Below, in pieces: positions 26,246 to 36,306 of a stretch of DNA of 64,000 nt (positions are counted from its first letter, which is position 1; each line of letters begins with the position of its first letter). The position numbers and the translations under genes were made by a program. The stretch comes from G963556115 sp963667375 (lineage in GTDB: Bacteria > Planctomycetota > SZUA-567), in assembly GCA_963667375.1 (NCBI GenBank), contig OY763323.1, positions 2,356,001 through 2,420,000 on the forward strand, written 5' to 3'. A model generated the notes under the pieces. It saw only the letters and a list, made by a program, of their open reading frames with translations. It did not search any database and was not told the origin of the DNA.

Positions 26246-27763
26246 ATGACATTTGAACATGGGCTGCTCTTTATAATTGTTGGAAGTATCGGTGCTTTTT
26301 TTATGGCGTTTAATAACGGCGCAAATGATGTTGCCAACGCATTTGCTTCTGCCGTGGGTTCAAAAGCGCTGAAGATGAAGCTGGCTGTAGCGATTGCGAG
26401 TGTGGTGACGTTTTCCGGGGCGCTTCTTCTGGGAGGGCATGTTGCCACCAAGCTGGTGACCGGCCTGGTACCGCCGGATAAATTCAGTGATCCGCATAGT
26501 TATATCCTGGCAATGGTCGCGGTGCTCTTTGCGTCAGGTATCTTTGTGCTTATTTCGACTCTGACCGCGCTTCCGGTCAGTTCATCGCAGGCGATAGTCG
26601 GGAGTCTTACTGGTATTGCCATAGTCCTGTGCGGCTGGCATGCCGCTCCCTGGTCGGCAATGCTGGTGATTGTTATCGGCTGGATTGTCTCACCGCTGCT
26701 GGCCGGTATTCTGTCGGTAATAATGTGCACCTTTATTGAGAAGAAGCTTATCGGTCATACCGCAGGTATCATAGAGCGTATGAACCGGTGGCTGCCGATT
26801 CTGGTCAGTCTGATGTTATGTGCGGGAATATATGCGTTATTTACTCTCACCGAGCTCAAACAGTCTATTGGAATTGATGCGCATAAGTGTTTTGTCGAGA
26901 AGCTTACGAAGAATGAACGTATGGACCGTGAGCTTGATAAAATTGATCAGCTCAAGGCTCTTGCCGATGAGATAAGCAAGATGGCAGATGAGATCAATCT
27001 GAATCTGGAAAAGGTGGATTTTGATGATGATGAATCACTGGGGCTGCTTATTCAGAAGTTTTATCAGACTACCGGTAGAGCCAACGATGCGATGCAGCAG
27101 CTGCAGGTTCTGGCAACAGGCAGACTCCCGGCGATATTCTATCTGAACCGCTGGCATGTTGCCGCGATATCGCTGATAATGTTTCTGCCGCTTTATATGC
27201 TGTTCAAGCGTCTGGTGAAAGGCTGGTTGAAGCATGCCGAGGACAGTATTGACGGGGCGCAGAATGCTTTTAAGAATCTTCAGATAGGTACCAGCTGTTA
27301 TGTAGCTTTTGCAATTGGCTCAAATGATGTCGCTAACAGTATATCTCCGGTATTGGCGATTTATCTGGTGGTTACTTCCGGGGGAATACCGGAATTATTC
27401 TCAACTCAGATGCCGATCTGGATACTTATTCTGGGTGGTGCGGGTATGGCTGCCGGTATCAGTATACTCGGTAAGCGGGTGATGAAAACTCTGGGTGAAC
27501 GCTTGACTACCATCAATAATTCCCGAGGGTTTTGTGTGGATTTTTCGGTAGCTACAAGTGTGGTAGGCGCTTCGGCTGTAGGTATACCGGTCAGTACGAC
27601 CCATGCCGCTACCGGGGCGATTGTCGGTTCGGGGTTAGCTCAGGGATGGGGCAATGTGCAGCTGCGTATGCTCGGTAAAATTGCCGTCGGTTGGCTGGTA
27701 ACTATTCCGATATCAGCGGTGATAACCGTTATTATCTTTAAAATGCTGACATTGGTATGGTAA
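26246..27763 (+). CDS. inorganic phosphate transporter, PiT family
   Basis: This is a membrane phosphate permease of 505 residues. It has both PiT signature repeats, NNGANDVANAFASAVGS near residue 23 and GSNDVANSISPV near 355. They are separated by a hydrophilic, coiled-coil-like loop (about 215-295), which is usual for the family. The ATG at 26246 follows GGGGAGG. A longer frame starting upstream would run through the terminator at 26128-26158, so it is not used. It imports phosphate with a cation. A terminator follows the stop. Confidence 0.92.
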   Translation: MTFEHGLLFIIVGSIGAFFMAFNNGANDVANAFASAVGSKALKMKLAVAIASVVTFSGALLLGGHVATKLVTGLVPPDKFSDPHSYILAMVAVLFASGIFVLISTLTALPVSSSQAIVGSLTGIAIVLCGWHAAPWSAMLVIVIGWIVSPLLAGILSVIMCTFIEKKLIGHTAGIIERMNRWLPILVSLMLCAGIYALFTLTELKQSIGIDAHKCFVEKLTKNERMDRELDKIDQLKALADEISKMADEINLNLEKVDFDDDESLGLLIQKFYQTTGRANDAMQQLQVLATGRLPAIFYLNRWHVAAISLIMFLPLYMLFKRLVKGWLKHAEDSIDGAQNAFKNLQIGTSCYVAFAIGSNDVANSISPVLAIYLVVTSGGIPELFSTQMPIWILILGGAGMAAGISILGKRVMKTLGERLTTINNSRGFCVDFSVATSVVGASAVGIPVSTTHAATGAIVGSGLAQGWGNVQLRMLGKIAVGWLVTIPISAVITVIIFKMLTLVW

Positions 27764-27781
27764 TAATTGCCTGCAGGTACG

Positions 27782-27822
27782 AGCTACAGCCCTTTTGGGT
27801 AAATGCAAGGGCTGTAGCTTTT
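27782..27822 (+). terminator. rho-independent terminator after the phosphate permease gene
   Basis: A 13-bp stem (AGCTACAGCCCTT with AAGGGCTGTAGCT) is followed by TTTT. It lies just before the convergent glycerate kinase gene. Confidence 0.82.
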
Positions 27823-27832
27823 AGAATGGCGC

Positions 27833-28972
27833 TTAAAGTTGTTTTCCGGCGCAAAAGGTATGCATGATTTCCTTTGCGGTGCTGCTGAGATATGAGCTTG
27901 CGTTACTCAGCGCCGTCTCCAGAGTGACCGGACCGGGACAGATAGTGAAGCAGGAGGTGATGCCGCAGTCCCGCAGTTCTTCAACCTTTTCCCCGATACT
28001 TCCAGCGAGAGCGATGCAGGGAATATGGTATTTTTTGGCAATGTTACCGACACCGGCAGGGGCTTTTCCGAATTTGGTCTGAAAGTCAATCTGACCTTCG
28101 GCGGTAAAGACCAGATCTGCATCCTTAATTTTTTCTTCCAGCTTGACCGCGTCGAAGATTAGGTCTATCCCTTTTATCAGTCTGGCTCCGGTAAAGGCGA
28201 TCAATCCTCCACCCAGACCTCCGGCGGCGCCGGCTCCTTTAATATCATTAATCGCAATTTTGAGATCATTTTGGATAATCTGAGCATAATGTGACAGGGC
28301 GTTGTCCAGAAATTCAATCTCTTCAGGTGAAGCACCTTTCTGTTTGGCATAGACATAGGCGGCACCACTTATTCCGGTAAGCGGATTCTCCACATCGCAG
28401 GCTACATCAAATTCGACATCGGTCATTTCAGGTAATATGCCGCTGGTATCAATACGGCTTATATTAATCAGTTCCCGTCCGACTGGTCTTAATTCATTAT
28501 TATTTTTATCGTAAAATCTGACTCCCAGTGCGGCCGCAACCCCCATTCCACCATCATTTGTGGCACTCCCGCCGATACCTAGTATTATATGCCTCGCCCC
28601 GCGGTTTACTGCGTCTCTGATGAGTTCTCCTGTACCGAGGGTTGTGCTGTCCATAGGGTTCTTTTCTGTGTCGTTGACCAGCGCCAGCCCACTTGCCAGT
28701 GCCATTTCGATTGCGGCGGTATTACTGGCCTTGACGTAGGCGTAACTTGCAGTGATCTCTCGAAATAGCGGGTCATGGACTTTGCAGGTGATCAGTTCTC
28801 CGCCTAAAGCTCCCAGAAGTACATCAACCAGGCCGTCTCCACCATCGGCAACCGGAACTTTCACTATCGATATATCAGAATTAAAATTATGTATTCCTGC
28901 TGCTATAGCTTCGGCGGCGGCACTTGCGGCAAGGCTGGATTTGAGAGCATTGGGGGCGATAACAATTTTCAT
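27833..28972 (-). CDS. glycerate kinase
   Basis: This 379-residue member of the GarK/GlxK glycerate 2-kinase family starts MKIVIAPNALKSSLAASAAAEAI. It has VADGGDGLVDVL near residue 43, GIGGSATNDGGMGVAAALG near 130 and GAAGGLGGGL near 245. It phosphorylates D-glycerate using ATP and feeds lower glycolysis. It stands alone, divergent from the amino-acid permease gene and convergent with the phosphate permease gene. It could act on glycerate from sugar-acid breakdown, such as that of the clusters at 5-21 kb. Confidence 0.92.
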   Translation of the reverse strand: MKIVIAPNALKSSLAASAAAEAIAAGIHNFNSDISIVKVPVADGGDGLVDVLLGALGGELITCKVHDPLFREITASYAYVKASNTAAIEMALASGLALVNDTEKNPMDSTTLGTGELIRDAVNRGARHIILGIGGSATNDGGMGVAAALGVRFYDKNNNELRPVGRELINISRIDTSGILPEMTDVEFDVACDVENPLTGISGAAYVYAKQKGASPEEIEFLDNALSHYAQIIQNDLKIAINDIKGAGAAGGLGGGLIAFTGARLIKGIDLIFDAVKLEEKIKDADLVFTAEGQIDFQTKFGKAPAGVGNIAKKYHIPCIALAGSIGEKVEELRDCGITSCFTICPGPVTLETALSNASSYLSSTAKEIMHTFCAGKQL

Positions 28973-29317
28973 CTGGTTTCCCTGTTAATATTATTTAAGG
29001 TTATGATTATTTTCAAGCATAACCGGAATGAAATCTATCATAACGAGATGTGCTGTTAAAATCAAGGTTTTATGAATGTGTTCACTGTATATTATTGGGC
29101 GTCTGCATATATGTCAAAATGTTTTTATTGTGTAACGGGGTTACGAGAGTGTGTTTTGTAACAAGCGCAAGATAAATGTGTATCTGGTATTTATAGTGGT
29201 AAAAATTAACTTTTATTGTGGAATAATTAGAATATGGTAAAAATATTGACAGTTTATTATTAATTGGTATATTGTTTAAGTGTGTAGTGTTAATTATTAA
29301 TTGAGAAAGGTTTGAAA
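28973..29317. other. divergent intergenic region
   Basis: This is 345 bases of AT-rich DNA between the glycerate kinase and permease starts. Apart from the promoter at 29246-29273 nothing distinct is seen. Confidence 0.5.
29246..29273 (+). promoter_or_regulatory. sigma-70-type promoter of the permease-sdaA operon
   Basis: TTGACA (29246-29251) and TATATT (29268-29273) are separated by 16 bases, 44 bases before the permease ATG. Confidence 0.65.
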
Positions 29318-30568
29318 ATGAGTAATTCAGGCAGTAGGGCAATGTGGGCGACTGTATTGGTTACAGCGTGTCTGATTAGTGGCAATCTGGTTGGGGCTGG
29401 AATTCTGGGCTTACCGATAAATACCGGATTGGCAGGTATTATTCCATCATTTGTGGCAATGGTGGCCGGTGGCTCCATGATGTTTTTGACGGCAATTATT
29501 CTGGGAAATCAGGCGAAGAAGAGTGAGGGTAAAGCGGCGTTTGATTATCCGTCATTATATGAGAAGTTTCTGGGGTCGATTGGTAAATGGATTGCAGTTC
29601 TGGCGAATATGCTTATTCTTTATGGTTTACTAACTGCATATTTTACCGGCGGGGCAAAGATTATCTTTTCTCTTATTGGCGGCAGCGGCAGTAATAATCT
29701 TATCTTCTTTGTCTTTGCGGCCTTTCTTATATTTATTACCTGCATCAATCTGTCCTTTCTGCAGAAACTGAACACTCTGTTTATTGTCTGTCTGGCAACG
29801 GCTTTTATTATTCTTGTCTGTATGGGAGCCAGTCATATTGAAGTGTCGCGTATGGCTTATACCGACTGGCGTTTCCTGCCGGCGACTCTGCCGATAATTG
29901 TAACCGCTTTTCATTTTCATAATATAATACCAACGGTTGTCAGTGATCTGAAGTATGATATGAAGATCTATACCAAAGCGGTGTTTATCGGGATGGCTCT
30001 GGCTTTTGTCATGAATACAATCTGGATCGCGGTTGGGGTCGGTTCTATTCCACTGACCGGTGACAACAGTATTCTAAATGCCTACCAGACCAATATTCCG
30101 GCAACAGTTCCGATGGGTATGCAGATCAACAGTGCGGTATTTACTTTCTTTGGCTCATTCTTTGCCCTCATTGCTATCAGTACGTCATTTCTGGCCAATG
30201 GGGTGGGGCTTCAGGGATTTATCAAGGATATGTTGTTCAATACCTTCAAGGTAAGCAGCAGACCTCTGGTCATACTCATAACCTTTCTGCCACCGCTGTG
30301 TATTTCATTCTTTTACCCTGATATCTTCTTGAAAGCTCTGGATATAGTCGGTGGGGTCGGTATTGTGACGCTTTTCTGCGTCTTACCGGTACTAATTACT
30401 ATATTAGATAAGAGCAGTTCAAAATTCATGAAGACGGTATGTGCGGTGGCCTTTATCTTTGCGGTAGCGGTTCTGGTGGTAGAGGTGATGCAGGAACTTG
30501 GGATGCTTCAGCTTAAACCTTGGATTGAGTATCATATAAACGATTTTAACGGGGTGATAAAGAACTAA
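29318..30568 (+). CDS. amino-acid permease, HAAAP family (probable serine transporter)
   Basis: This is a 416-residue membrane protein with about 11 helices of the aromatic/hydroxy amino acid permease family, which includes SdaC, TnaB and TyrP. The first helix has the family's GNLVGAGILGLPINTG motif. The ATG at 29318 follows GAAAGG. The Fe-S serine dehydratase gene starts 12 bases after its stop, so serine is the most likely substrate, as with SdaC-SdaB. An aromatic amino acid cannot be excluded from sequence alone. Confidence 0.85.
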   Translation: MSNSGSRAMWATVLVTACLISGNLVGAGILGLPINTGLAGIIPSFVAMVAGGSMMFLTAIILGNQAKKSEGKAAFDYPSLYEKFLGSIGKWIAVLANMLILYGLLTAYFTGGAKIIFSLIGGSGSNNLIFFVFAAFLIFITCINLSFLQKLNTLFIVCLATAFIILVCMGASHIEVSRMAYTDWRFLPATLPIIVTAFHFHNIIPTVVSDLKYDMKIYTKAVFIGMALAFVMNTIWIAVGVGSIPLTGDNSILNAYQTNIPATVPMGMQINSAVFTFFGSFFALIAISTSFLANGVGLQGFIKDMLFNTFKVSSRPLVILITFLPPLCISFFYPDIFLKALDIVGGVGIVTLFCVLPVLITILDKSSSKFMKTVCAVAFIFAVAVLVVEVMQELGMLQLKPWIEYHINDFNGVIKN

Positions 30569-30580
30569 CGGGGAAATACT

Positions 30581-31810
30581 ATGGAATCATTAAAATGTCT
30601 GTACCGTTATGGTATGGGACCGTCAAGCAGTCATACAATCGGACCGCATTCAGCGGCAGAAATATTCAAGGAACGCTACCGCAGTGCTTCCCATTGCCGG
30701 GTGACACTCTATGGAAGTCTGAGCCTGACCGGTAAGGGGCATCTCACTGATTTAGCCGTGATATCCGGACTTGATCCGATTAAGACCGAGGTCGTATGGG
30801 AAAACCAGGCTCTGCCATATCATCCGAATGGTATGAAGTTTGAGGCTTTTGACAAAGAAAATAAGTGTTTGGGTGAGTGGGTTGTTTACAGTGTCGGCGG
30901 TGGCGCTATTCGTGAAGAGGGTGACCGCGGTGACGAAGCTTATATGGTCTACTCACAGAAGAATATGCAGGAGGTACTAGACTGGTCGCATGCCGAGGGG
31001 CAGCCTATATGGCAGCTGGCGTTTGCGAGTGAGGGCGAGGAGTTGAAGGATTATCTTGAATTCGTCTGGGAGAAGATGCAGGAAGCTATATCCAGCGGTC
31101 TTTCTACTGAAGGGGTTATTCCGGGAAAACTCAAACTGCCGCGTAAGGCGATGGATGTTATGGCCGGAGCCAGAAGACTCAAGGAGGATGAGGGTAAATC
31201 AGGAATTATCTCCGGGTACGCACTGGCGGTATCTGAGGAGAATGCATCTGGAGGGTATGTGGTCACGGCTCCTACCTGCGGCTCATGTGGTGTGCTGCCT
31301 GCGGTGTTGTATTATCTATATCATGAGAAAGGCCACTCTCAGAAGAGTATCATAAATGCACTGGCAACTGCCGGGATTGTCGGTAATATAGCGAAGAAGA
31401 ATGCTTCTATTTCCGGAGCGGAGGTCGGATGTCAGGGAGAGGTCGGTGTGGCTTGTGCCATGGCATCTGCAGCCGCGGTTCAGCTTATGGGTGGAATGCC
31501 GACACAGGTTGAGTACGCCGCAGAGATGGGGCTGGAGCATCACCTCGGGTTGACTTGTGATCCGATTTACGGACTGGTACAGATACCATGTATTGAGCGT
31601 AATGCCTTTGCCGCGGTACGGGCAATATCAGCAGCCGAGTATGCGCTGCTTTCAGACGGGCGTCACCGGGTCAGCTATGATGAAGTTGTGTTGACTATGG
31701 GCAGAACCGGTCATGATATGTCAACATTATATCGTGAAACCGCGCTGGGAGGTCTGGCTGAAGTATTCAATGAGCGCGATAAAGCTGGAGAAGGTACTGT
31801 CAGCTGCTAA
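30581..31810 (+). CDS. sdaA: L-serine dehydratase, iron-sulfur type, single chain
   Basis: This 409-residue enzyme deaminates L-serine to pyruvate and ammonia using an oxygen-sensitive 4Fe-4S cluster. The beta domain starts with YRYGMGPSSSHTIGPHSAA. The alpha domain carries TAPTCGSCGVLPAVL and GCQGEVGVACAMASAA, which include cluster Cys residues. Both domains are in one chain, as in E. coli SdaA/SdaB. It is in an operon with the upstream permease, so the pair imports and consumes serine. The stop is only a few bases from that of the convergent radical SAM gene. Confidence 0.93.
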   Translation: MESLKCLYRYGMGPSSSHTIGPHSAAEIFKERYRSASHCRVTLYGSLSLTGKGHLTDLAVISGLDPIKTEVVWENQALPYHPNGMKFEAFDKENKCLGEWVVYSVGGGAIREEGDRGDEAYMVYSQKNMQEVLDWSHAEGQPIWQLAFASEGEELKDYLEFVWEKMQEAISSGLSTEGVIPGKLKLPRKAMDVMAGARRLKEDEGKSGIISGYALAVSEENASGGYVVTAPTCGSCGVLPAVLYYLYHEKGHSQKSIINALATAGIVGNIAKKNASISGAEVGCQGEVGVACAMASAAAVQLMGGMPTQVEYAAEMGLEHHLGLTCDPIYGLVQIPCIERNAFAAVRAISAAEYALLSDGRHRVSYDEVVLTMGRTGHDMSTLYRETALGGLAEVFNERDKAGEGTVSC

Positions 31811-31815
31811 TTTTA

Positions 31816-32754
31816 TTATTTATAATTACTACCTTGCCGGGTACCGCGGGCTGCGAATTCCAGTTCGATAGCGCGGCGTACCCGGTTATGATCCAGACAC
31901 CAGTCGGGAGCGATATGGCGGTCTTTGGTGGTGGCTGCGCCCCAGAGGCGGTGAATGACGATTTCCGGCGGTGTTTGCTCCAGCATATCGCATACCAGAC
32001 GGACATGTTCATCGAGTGTCGGCAGTTTAAAAGGATTCTGCTGGTATTCTTCCCCAAGTCTGCTTCCTTTTACAACATGCAGGTTATGTATTTTCAGTCC
32101 GGTACTGCCGGCTGTAATAGCGGTTTGCAGGGAATGGTGGGCATCGTCTGCTGTTTCTGCAGGCAGCCCGGTAATGAGGTGAGTACAGAGTTCGATACCT
32201 CTGCCGGTACTGAGTTGCATGGCTGTGGTGTAATCGGCAACGGTGTGCCCCCGGTTCATTCTGCCTAGAGTCTCGTCATTGGCTGATTGCAGGCCGTACT
32301 CGAGCTGAATATAATGGTTCTGCGCCAGTTCTTCAAGCATGTCAAGTTTCTCACTATCAACACAATCAGGTCTGGTGCCTATTGCGATGCCGACGATCCC
32401 GTCGACAGACAGAGCCTGGCTGTATAGATTATAGAGTGTTTCGGTATCAGCGTATGTGTTGGTGTACGCCTGAAAGTAGGCGATAAAGAGGCGGACGCCA
32501 AGGCGGTTACGCAGTATTTTTACACCCAGTTCGGTCTGCTCTCTGACACTCCGTTCCTTGCTGCGCGGGTTAGGGTTGAAAGAGGAGTTCTCACACCAGG
32601 CGCAGCCGGTAGCGGTTTCTCCGGCAATTCTGTTGGGGCAATCAAATCCGGCATCAACCGAAATTTTGTGTACTTTTTCACCGAATCTCTGTTTCAGATA
32701 ATAACCGAAGCGGTTGTAATAGTAAGAATTAGCCATAAGTGAATAACAGTCCAT
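31816..32754 (-). CDS. radical SAM protein, YhcC family (TIGR01212-like)
   Basis: This 312-residue radical SAM enzyme has the N-terminal pattern YYNRFGYYLKQRFGEKVHKISVD and cluster cysteines in DCPNR...TGCAWC, as in E. coli YhcC. LEYGLQSANDETLGRMNRGH near residue 150 and LITGLPAET near 185 fit the SAM-barrel. Its function in the family is not established; an elongator-like radical step on RNA or a small molecule has been suggested. The first ATG is used; another in-frame ATG lies six codons on, and neither has a clear ribosome site. Confidence 0.86.
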   Translation of the reverse strand: MDCYSLMANSYYYNRFGYYLKQRFGEKVHKISVDAGFDCPNRIAGETATGCAWCENSSFNPNPRSKERSVREQTELGVKILRNRLGVRLFIAYFQAYTNTYADTETLYNLYSQALSVDGIVGIAIGTRPDCVDSEKLDMLEELAQNHYIQLEYGLQSANDETLGRMNRGHTVADYTTAMQLSTGRGIELCTHLITGLPAETADDAHHSLQTAITAGSTGLKIHNLHVVKGSRLGEEYQQNPFKLPTLDEHVRLVCDMLEQTPPEIVIHRLWGAATTKDRHIAPDWCLDHNRVRRAIELEFAARGTRQGSNYK

Positions 32755-33136
32755 TAAATCATTCTAGAGTAATAATTTAATTTATTATAGCCGGTTGGTT
32801 AGATTGATCAAGATGCAATTATTGTTGTTATTTTAATGGTATTGTATCTTTATATAGCAGTATATGTTTTTAGTAAATCTGAAATTAAAGTAGGAATATG
32901 CTTGAAAAATATGTAATTATGGTTTATATTGTTTGAAGCCGTGATACGTAAATTATGATTGTTTTTTATATCTCGGGATAATGGCGTTATTTTATGATCC
33001 GATATGTGAATGGTTGTATTGTTTATTTTTGTGATTTTCATTGTATTGATTGTGGATATATATTGCAGCTGTATTGTTCAGGATATTAAAGTGGTTGTCT
33101 GTGGGGTATGATTACAGGAGAAGGTGGGAGTTTGTT
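32755..33136. other. AT-rich intergenic region
   Basis: This is 382 bases before the exported-protein paralogue array. There is no clear promoter pair, hairpin or short gene; it ends with the ribosome site of the first paralogue. Confidence 0.5.
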
Positions 33137-34402
33137 ATGAAGCTATGTTGGGTTGGTGTTTTATTGTTGATTATTGTGGGACAGAGAGTATCTGGGGGAG
33201 AGAATTATAAACTTGATTTTGAAGGGAGGGAGTTTGTTATACCACTGCCTGATGGGTATGAGCTTGATGCTGCTCACTCTCAATCTCTGGTGGCAGGTAA
33301 GGTCGACCGCAATAATAAAACGCAAGACAAACTGGTGGTGGCGACTTTTAATTCAAATGAGTCCACCAAAAGATCCATGGAGATAGCGGTGTCGGTAAAG
33401 GGAGCATTTTATGATTGTTCGGTAGAGGCAATATCTGATATGAAGGAAGAGATAGAACTCATGACGGGGTTTTATTATAATGCCGATGATATGGAGTCGC
33501 TTGCGGCAATTGGAGTTGATACAACCAAAGGAATTATAGTTGAAACTGGGTTCTATCCACCTCAAACAAACGAAATAACCTCGTGTTGTGCTCATAGTGC
33601 CGGTTGTTATAAAGAAAGCGGTGCTAAATATGATGATTATAGGATATTTTCAGTGGTATGGCTTGATAGAATCACCTTCACCATAAGATATCACGGTCCT
33701 GAGTACAGTAATAATGGTCTTAAAAAGTTTTGGACGGATTATAATAATAAATTCTATGCTTTGAATAGTCAGCACGGAAATAGCAGCAAGAGTAGTAGGG
33801 TTGATGACTTGCAGAGTGGTGTCCCGGTTTCTGAACAAATTTCCAAGTTACTGAATGGGGAATTTAAAACTTTTTCTACTGCCGGTCTGAAAAATTCATG
33901 TGGTGTCAATTTAACTATAGAGTATCCAGCGGCATATGAAGCTGTTAGTGATGAATACGGAGTTGCAGGAGTTTTTCAGTCACTTGAAGATAAAGTAAAT
34001 TATAGATATATGTTTTCGATAGGTATAAACAGGTATCCTAGTAATGAAGAAATAAGTTCATGGAGCAAAGAAAAACAGGCTAAAGCTTTTGAGCGTTATT
34101 ATCTTGCAATGCCGGATGATAAATTTTTGCCTGCTTCAGGTGGTAGTGTTAAACGAGAGAAAGCTATTATAGAGGGTTATCCTGCAGTTATTATGGATGT
34201 TCACTACAATGAAGTCGCTCATAGAAAGGTGTTGAGCAAAGCTGTGAAAATTATTACTCTATTTTATGGTCAAGATAGTGTGTTGTTGAGTATGGAATAT
34301 TATTATGACTCAGAGGAAGGGTGGAATGATGCGACCGCAGCTTTTGGTGAGTATGAAAAATTGTTAACCAGAATGGCAGAGAGTATCAGATTTTATTATT
34401 AA
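33137..34402 (+). CDS. exported protein of unknown family, paralogue 1
   Basis: This 421-residue protein has a signal peptide (MKLCWVGVLLLIIVGQRVSGG). The ATG at 33137 was chosen because the signal peptide begins there and GGGAG precedes it. The N-terminal half (about 22-200) opens with ENYKLDFEGREFVIPLPDGYEL. The C-terminal half (about 230-421) begins GEFKTFSTAGLKNSCGVNLTIEYPAAYE, the kind of opening seen in PsbP/DcrB-like domains. Cys pairs lie around CCAHSAGC. It is not recognised as a named family. Three related copies follow in the same direction. Confidence 0.75.
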   Translation: MKLCWVGVLLLIIVGQRVSGGENYKLDFEGREFVIPLPDGYELDAAHSQSLVAGKVDRNNKTQDKLVVATFNSNESTKRSMEIAVSVKGAFYDCSVEAISDMKEEIELMTGFYYNADDMESLAAIGVDTTKGIIVETGFYPPQTNEITSCCAHSAGCYKESGAKYDDYRIFSVVWLDRITFTIRYHGPEYSNNGLKKFWTDYNNKFYALNSQHGNSSKSSRVDDLQSGVPVSEQISKLLNGEFKTFSTAGLKNSCGVNLTIEYPAAYEAVSDEYGVAGVFQSLEDKVNYRYMFSIGINRYPSNEEISSWSKEKQAKAFERYYLAMPDDKFLPASGGSVKREKAIIEGYPAVIMDVHYNEVAHRKVLSKAVKIITLFYGQDSVLLSMEYYYDSEEGWNDATAAFGEYEKLLTRMAESIRFYY

Positions 34403-34475
34403 GAGTAAATACCAAGATATTTAGTTGTTGGGCGTGGTAGTGTTGTTCTTGGTACTAGAAAGGTGTGAGAAAGAG

Positions 34476-35780
34476 ATGAAGCTAATAAGACTGTTGCTGT
34501 TGCTGTTCTTGTCTTTATTTGTGGTTCAAAATATTAATGCGGGTGAAGAGTTTAGTCTGGTTGTAAATAATAGAACAATCCTTGTACCACAACCCAAGGG
34601 GTTGGTGCTTTCTGCTTCTGATTCAGGAAATTTGCTGCAAGGTGCGGTTGATCTGAGTGATAAGTCCAAAGTCGTTATACCGGTTGCTAACTTTTACCAA
34701 GACGACAGAACCGGCGGAAATAGAGATTTTGGGGTGCGGATAAGAATTGTGAATTCCGCCTCTCCGACTGGTTTCACTTTGGACAATATTGAAGCTCTGA
34801 GAAAAACTCAGGTTGAGAGGTGTGATGATAATTATACAAAAATGTGTCTTGATGGTCTTGTCAAGCGCGGGTTGGATCGTGATAAGAATATGAATGTTGA
34901 GTTTGCGTCATGTCGACCGCAAACTCAGGCTGTGACCTCCTTTTATACTCATTCAACAGGATATTATAAGAGTAATGACAAGGAGTATGACAGTTATACG
35001 CTTGTGTCTACAGTGTTAATTGATGGTATAATGTTTTCAGTATCATTTTGGCGTGATTATGTCAGTTGTGAAGAGATTGAGAAATATGCGGAGGAGTATA
35101 TCGCGGATTTTTGTCGGGTTAATTCTGTTCCCGGATCTGTTTCACAGCAGCCGGGAAACAAGGCGGTGGAACAGAAGCAGGGAGTAGATAATAATAAAAA
35201 TTTACTGGCTACACTGGAACTATTGGGCGGTGAATTTGAAACATTTTCAAGTGCGGGGCTGAAAGAGGCTAAAGGGTTGAATTTTACTATTGAATACCCG
35301 GCAATTTTTAGCCATTATTATGATAGTAGCCGAAGTTTGCAGAAATTTGAAGATTCAAAAAATAATGGATTATATAAATATGATTTTATTCTTGCTGTGA
35401 ATTATCTGCCTAATAACGATGAAAAGCTGCAAATGAGTGCAAATGAGTGGGCGGAGTTCAATTCAGAGCTCTATTATTCTGTGCCCGATAAGACTTTTTC
35501 ATCCTACGAAGCTGCTACAGTTGAACGTGACAGAACCACGTTTAACGGGAATCCCGCGATTGTTCTAAACATTACAAATGCAGGCGAAGTAACAGATAGG
35601 AATATAAAGGTAAATTGTAGAATAATTACTGTTTTCTATTCGCATTATTATGTGTCCTTGCGTTTTATCTATACCTATAATGCTCAGCAATTGAGTGATC
35701 TTGAATCTAAAACAATATGCAGCTATTGTGATTTACAGACATATATGGTGGCTAGTATAAAGTTCAGTGGTGCAGAATGA
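34476..35780 (+). CDS. exported protein of unknown family, paralogue 2
   Basis: This 434-residue protein has a signal peptide (MKLIRLLLLLFLSLFVVQNINAG) and GAGAAAGAG before the ATG at 34476. It shares the two-part layout of the gene at 33137: N-terminal VVNNRTILVPQPKGLVL, middle YTHSTGYYK...DGIMFSVSFWRDY, and C-terminal GEFETFSSAGLKEAKGLNFTIEYPAIF. Similarity to its neighbour is moderate, so the duplication is old. Probably secreted or periplasmic; no catalytic motif was seen. Confidence 0.75.
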   Translation: MKLIRLLLLLFLSLFVVQNINAGEEFSLVVNNRTILVPQPKGLVLSASDSGNLLQGAVDLSDKSKVVIPVANFYQDDRTGGNRDFGVRIRIVNSASPTGFTLDNIEALRKTQVERCDDNYTKMCLDGLVKRGLDRDKNMNVEFASCRPQTQAVTSFYTHSTGYYKSNDKEYDSYTLVSTVLIDGIMFSVSFWRDYVSCEEIEKYAEEYIADFCRVNSVPGSVSQQPGNKAVEQKQGVDNNKNLLATLELLGGEFETFSSAGLKEAKGLNFTIEYPAIFSHYYDSSRSLQKFEDSKNNGLYKYDFILAVNYLPNNDEKLQMSANEWAEFNSELYYSVPDKTFSSYEAATVERDRTTFNGNPAIVLNITNAGEVTDRNIKVNCRIITVFYSHYYVSLRFIYTYNAQQLSDLESKTICSYCDLQTYMVASIKFSGAE

Positions 35781-36001
35781 TTGTATTTTTTAAATAAATT
35801 AAGATTTCCGTGATGGGCGAAAACCTTATGCGGGTTTGGTAGAGATTCATTAGTGCAGCTTTTTTGCTGGTGTTCGGGTTGATGTGTTATTAGTGTCAGA
35901 GCTGATAGCATTTGGGATCTGGTATTCTCTTTTGCCGGGAGGTTGGAGCGGAGGGGAGTGATAATTGGTTTTTAATATTATGAGGAATCAGGAGAATGGT
36001 A

Positions 36002-36271
36002 ATGAGGGTTAGAAGTTGGGCAGGATTTTTATTGATTGCATGTTTTGTGGTAGGTGGTTGCGTATACGGTGACGAGAATTATAAAATTGATATCTCAGGG
36101 AAAAAGCTGTTAATTCCGCAACCGGATGGGATGACGCTAAATAAGGAGGAATCTGAATATCTGTTAAAGGGCAGGATAGGTATTGGTGACTTGAAGCCTT
36201 TGTCACCTCTGATTGCGAGTTTTATTTGTAGTAATGATTGGTTTGTATTCTATTTTCAATTTGAGCAATAA
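36002..36271 (+). pseudogene. truncated paralogue 3 (N-terminal fragment)
   Basis: An 89-codon frame starts with a signal sequence and lipobox-like VVGGC (Cys20), then DENYKIDISGKKLLIPQPDGMTL, matching the opening of its neighbours. It departs from them after ASFICSNDW and stops. The ATG at 36002 follows CAGGAG with proper spacing. The next copy starts 36 bases after the stop, so about three quarters of the gene is missing, most likely by deletion. A short functional lipoprotein is possible but less likely. Confidence 0.6.
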
Positions 36272-36306
36272 ATATGTCTGATATTTGAATGTTGAGGTTG
36301 TTATTA

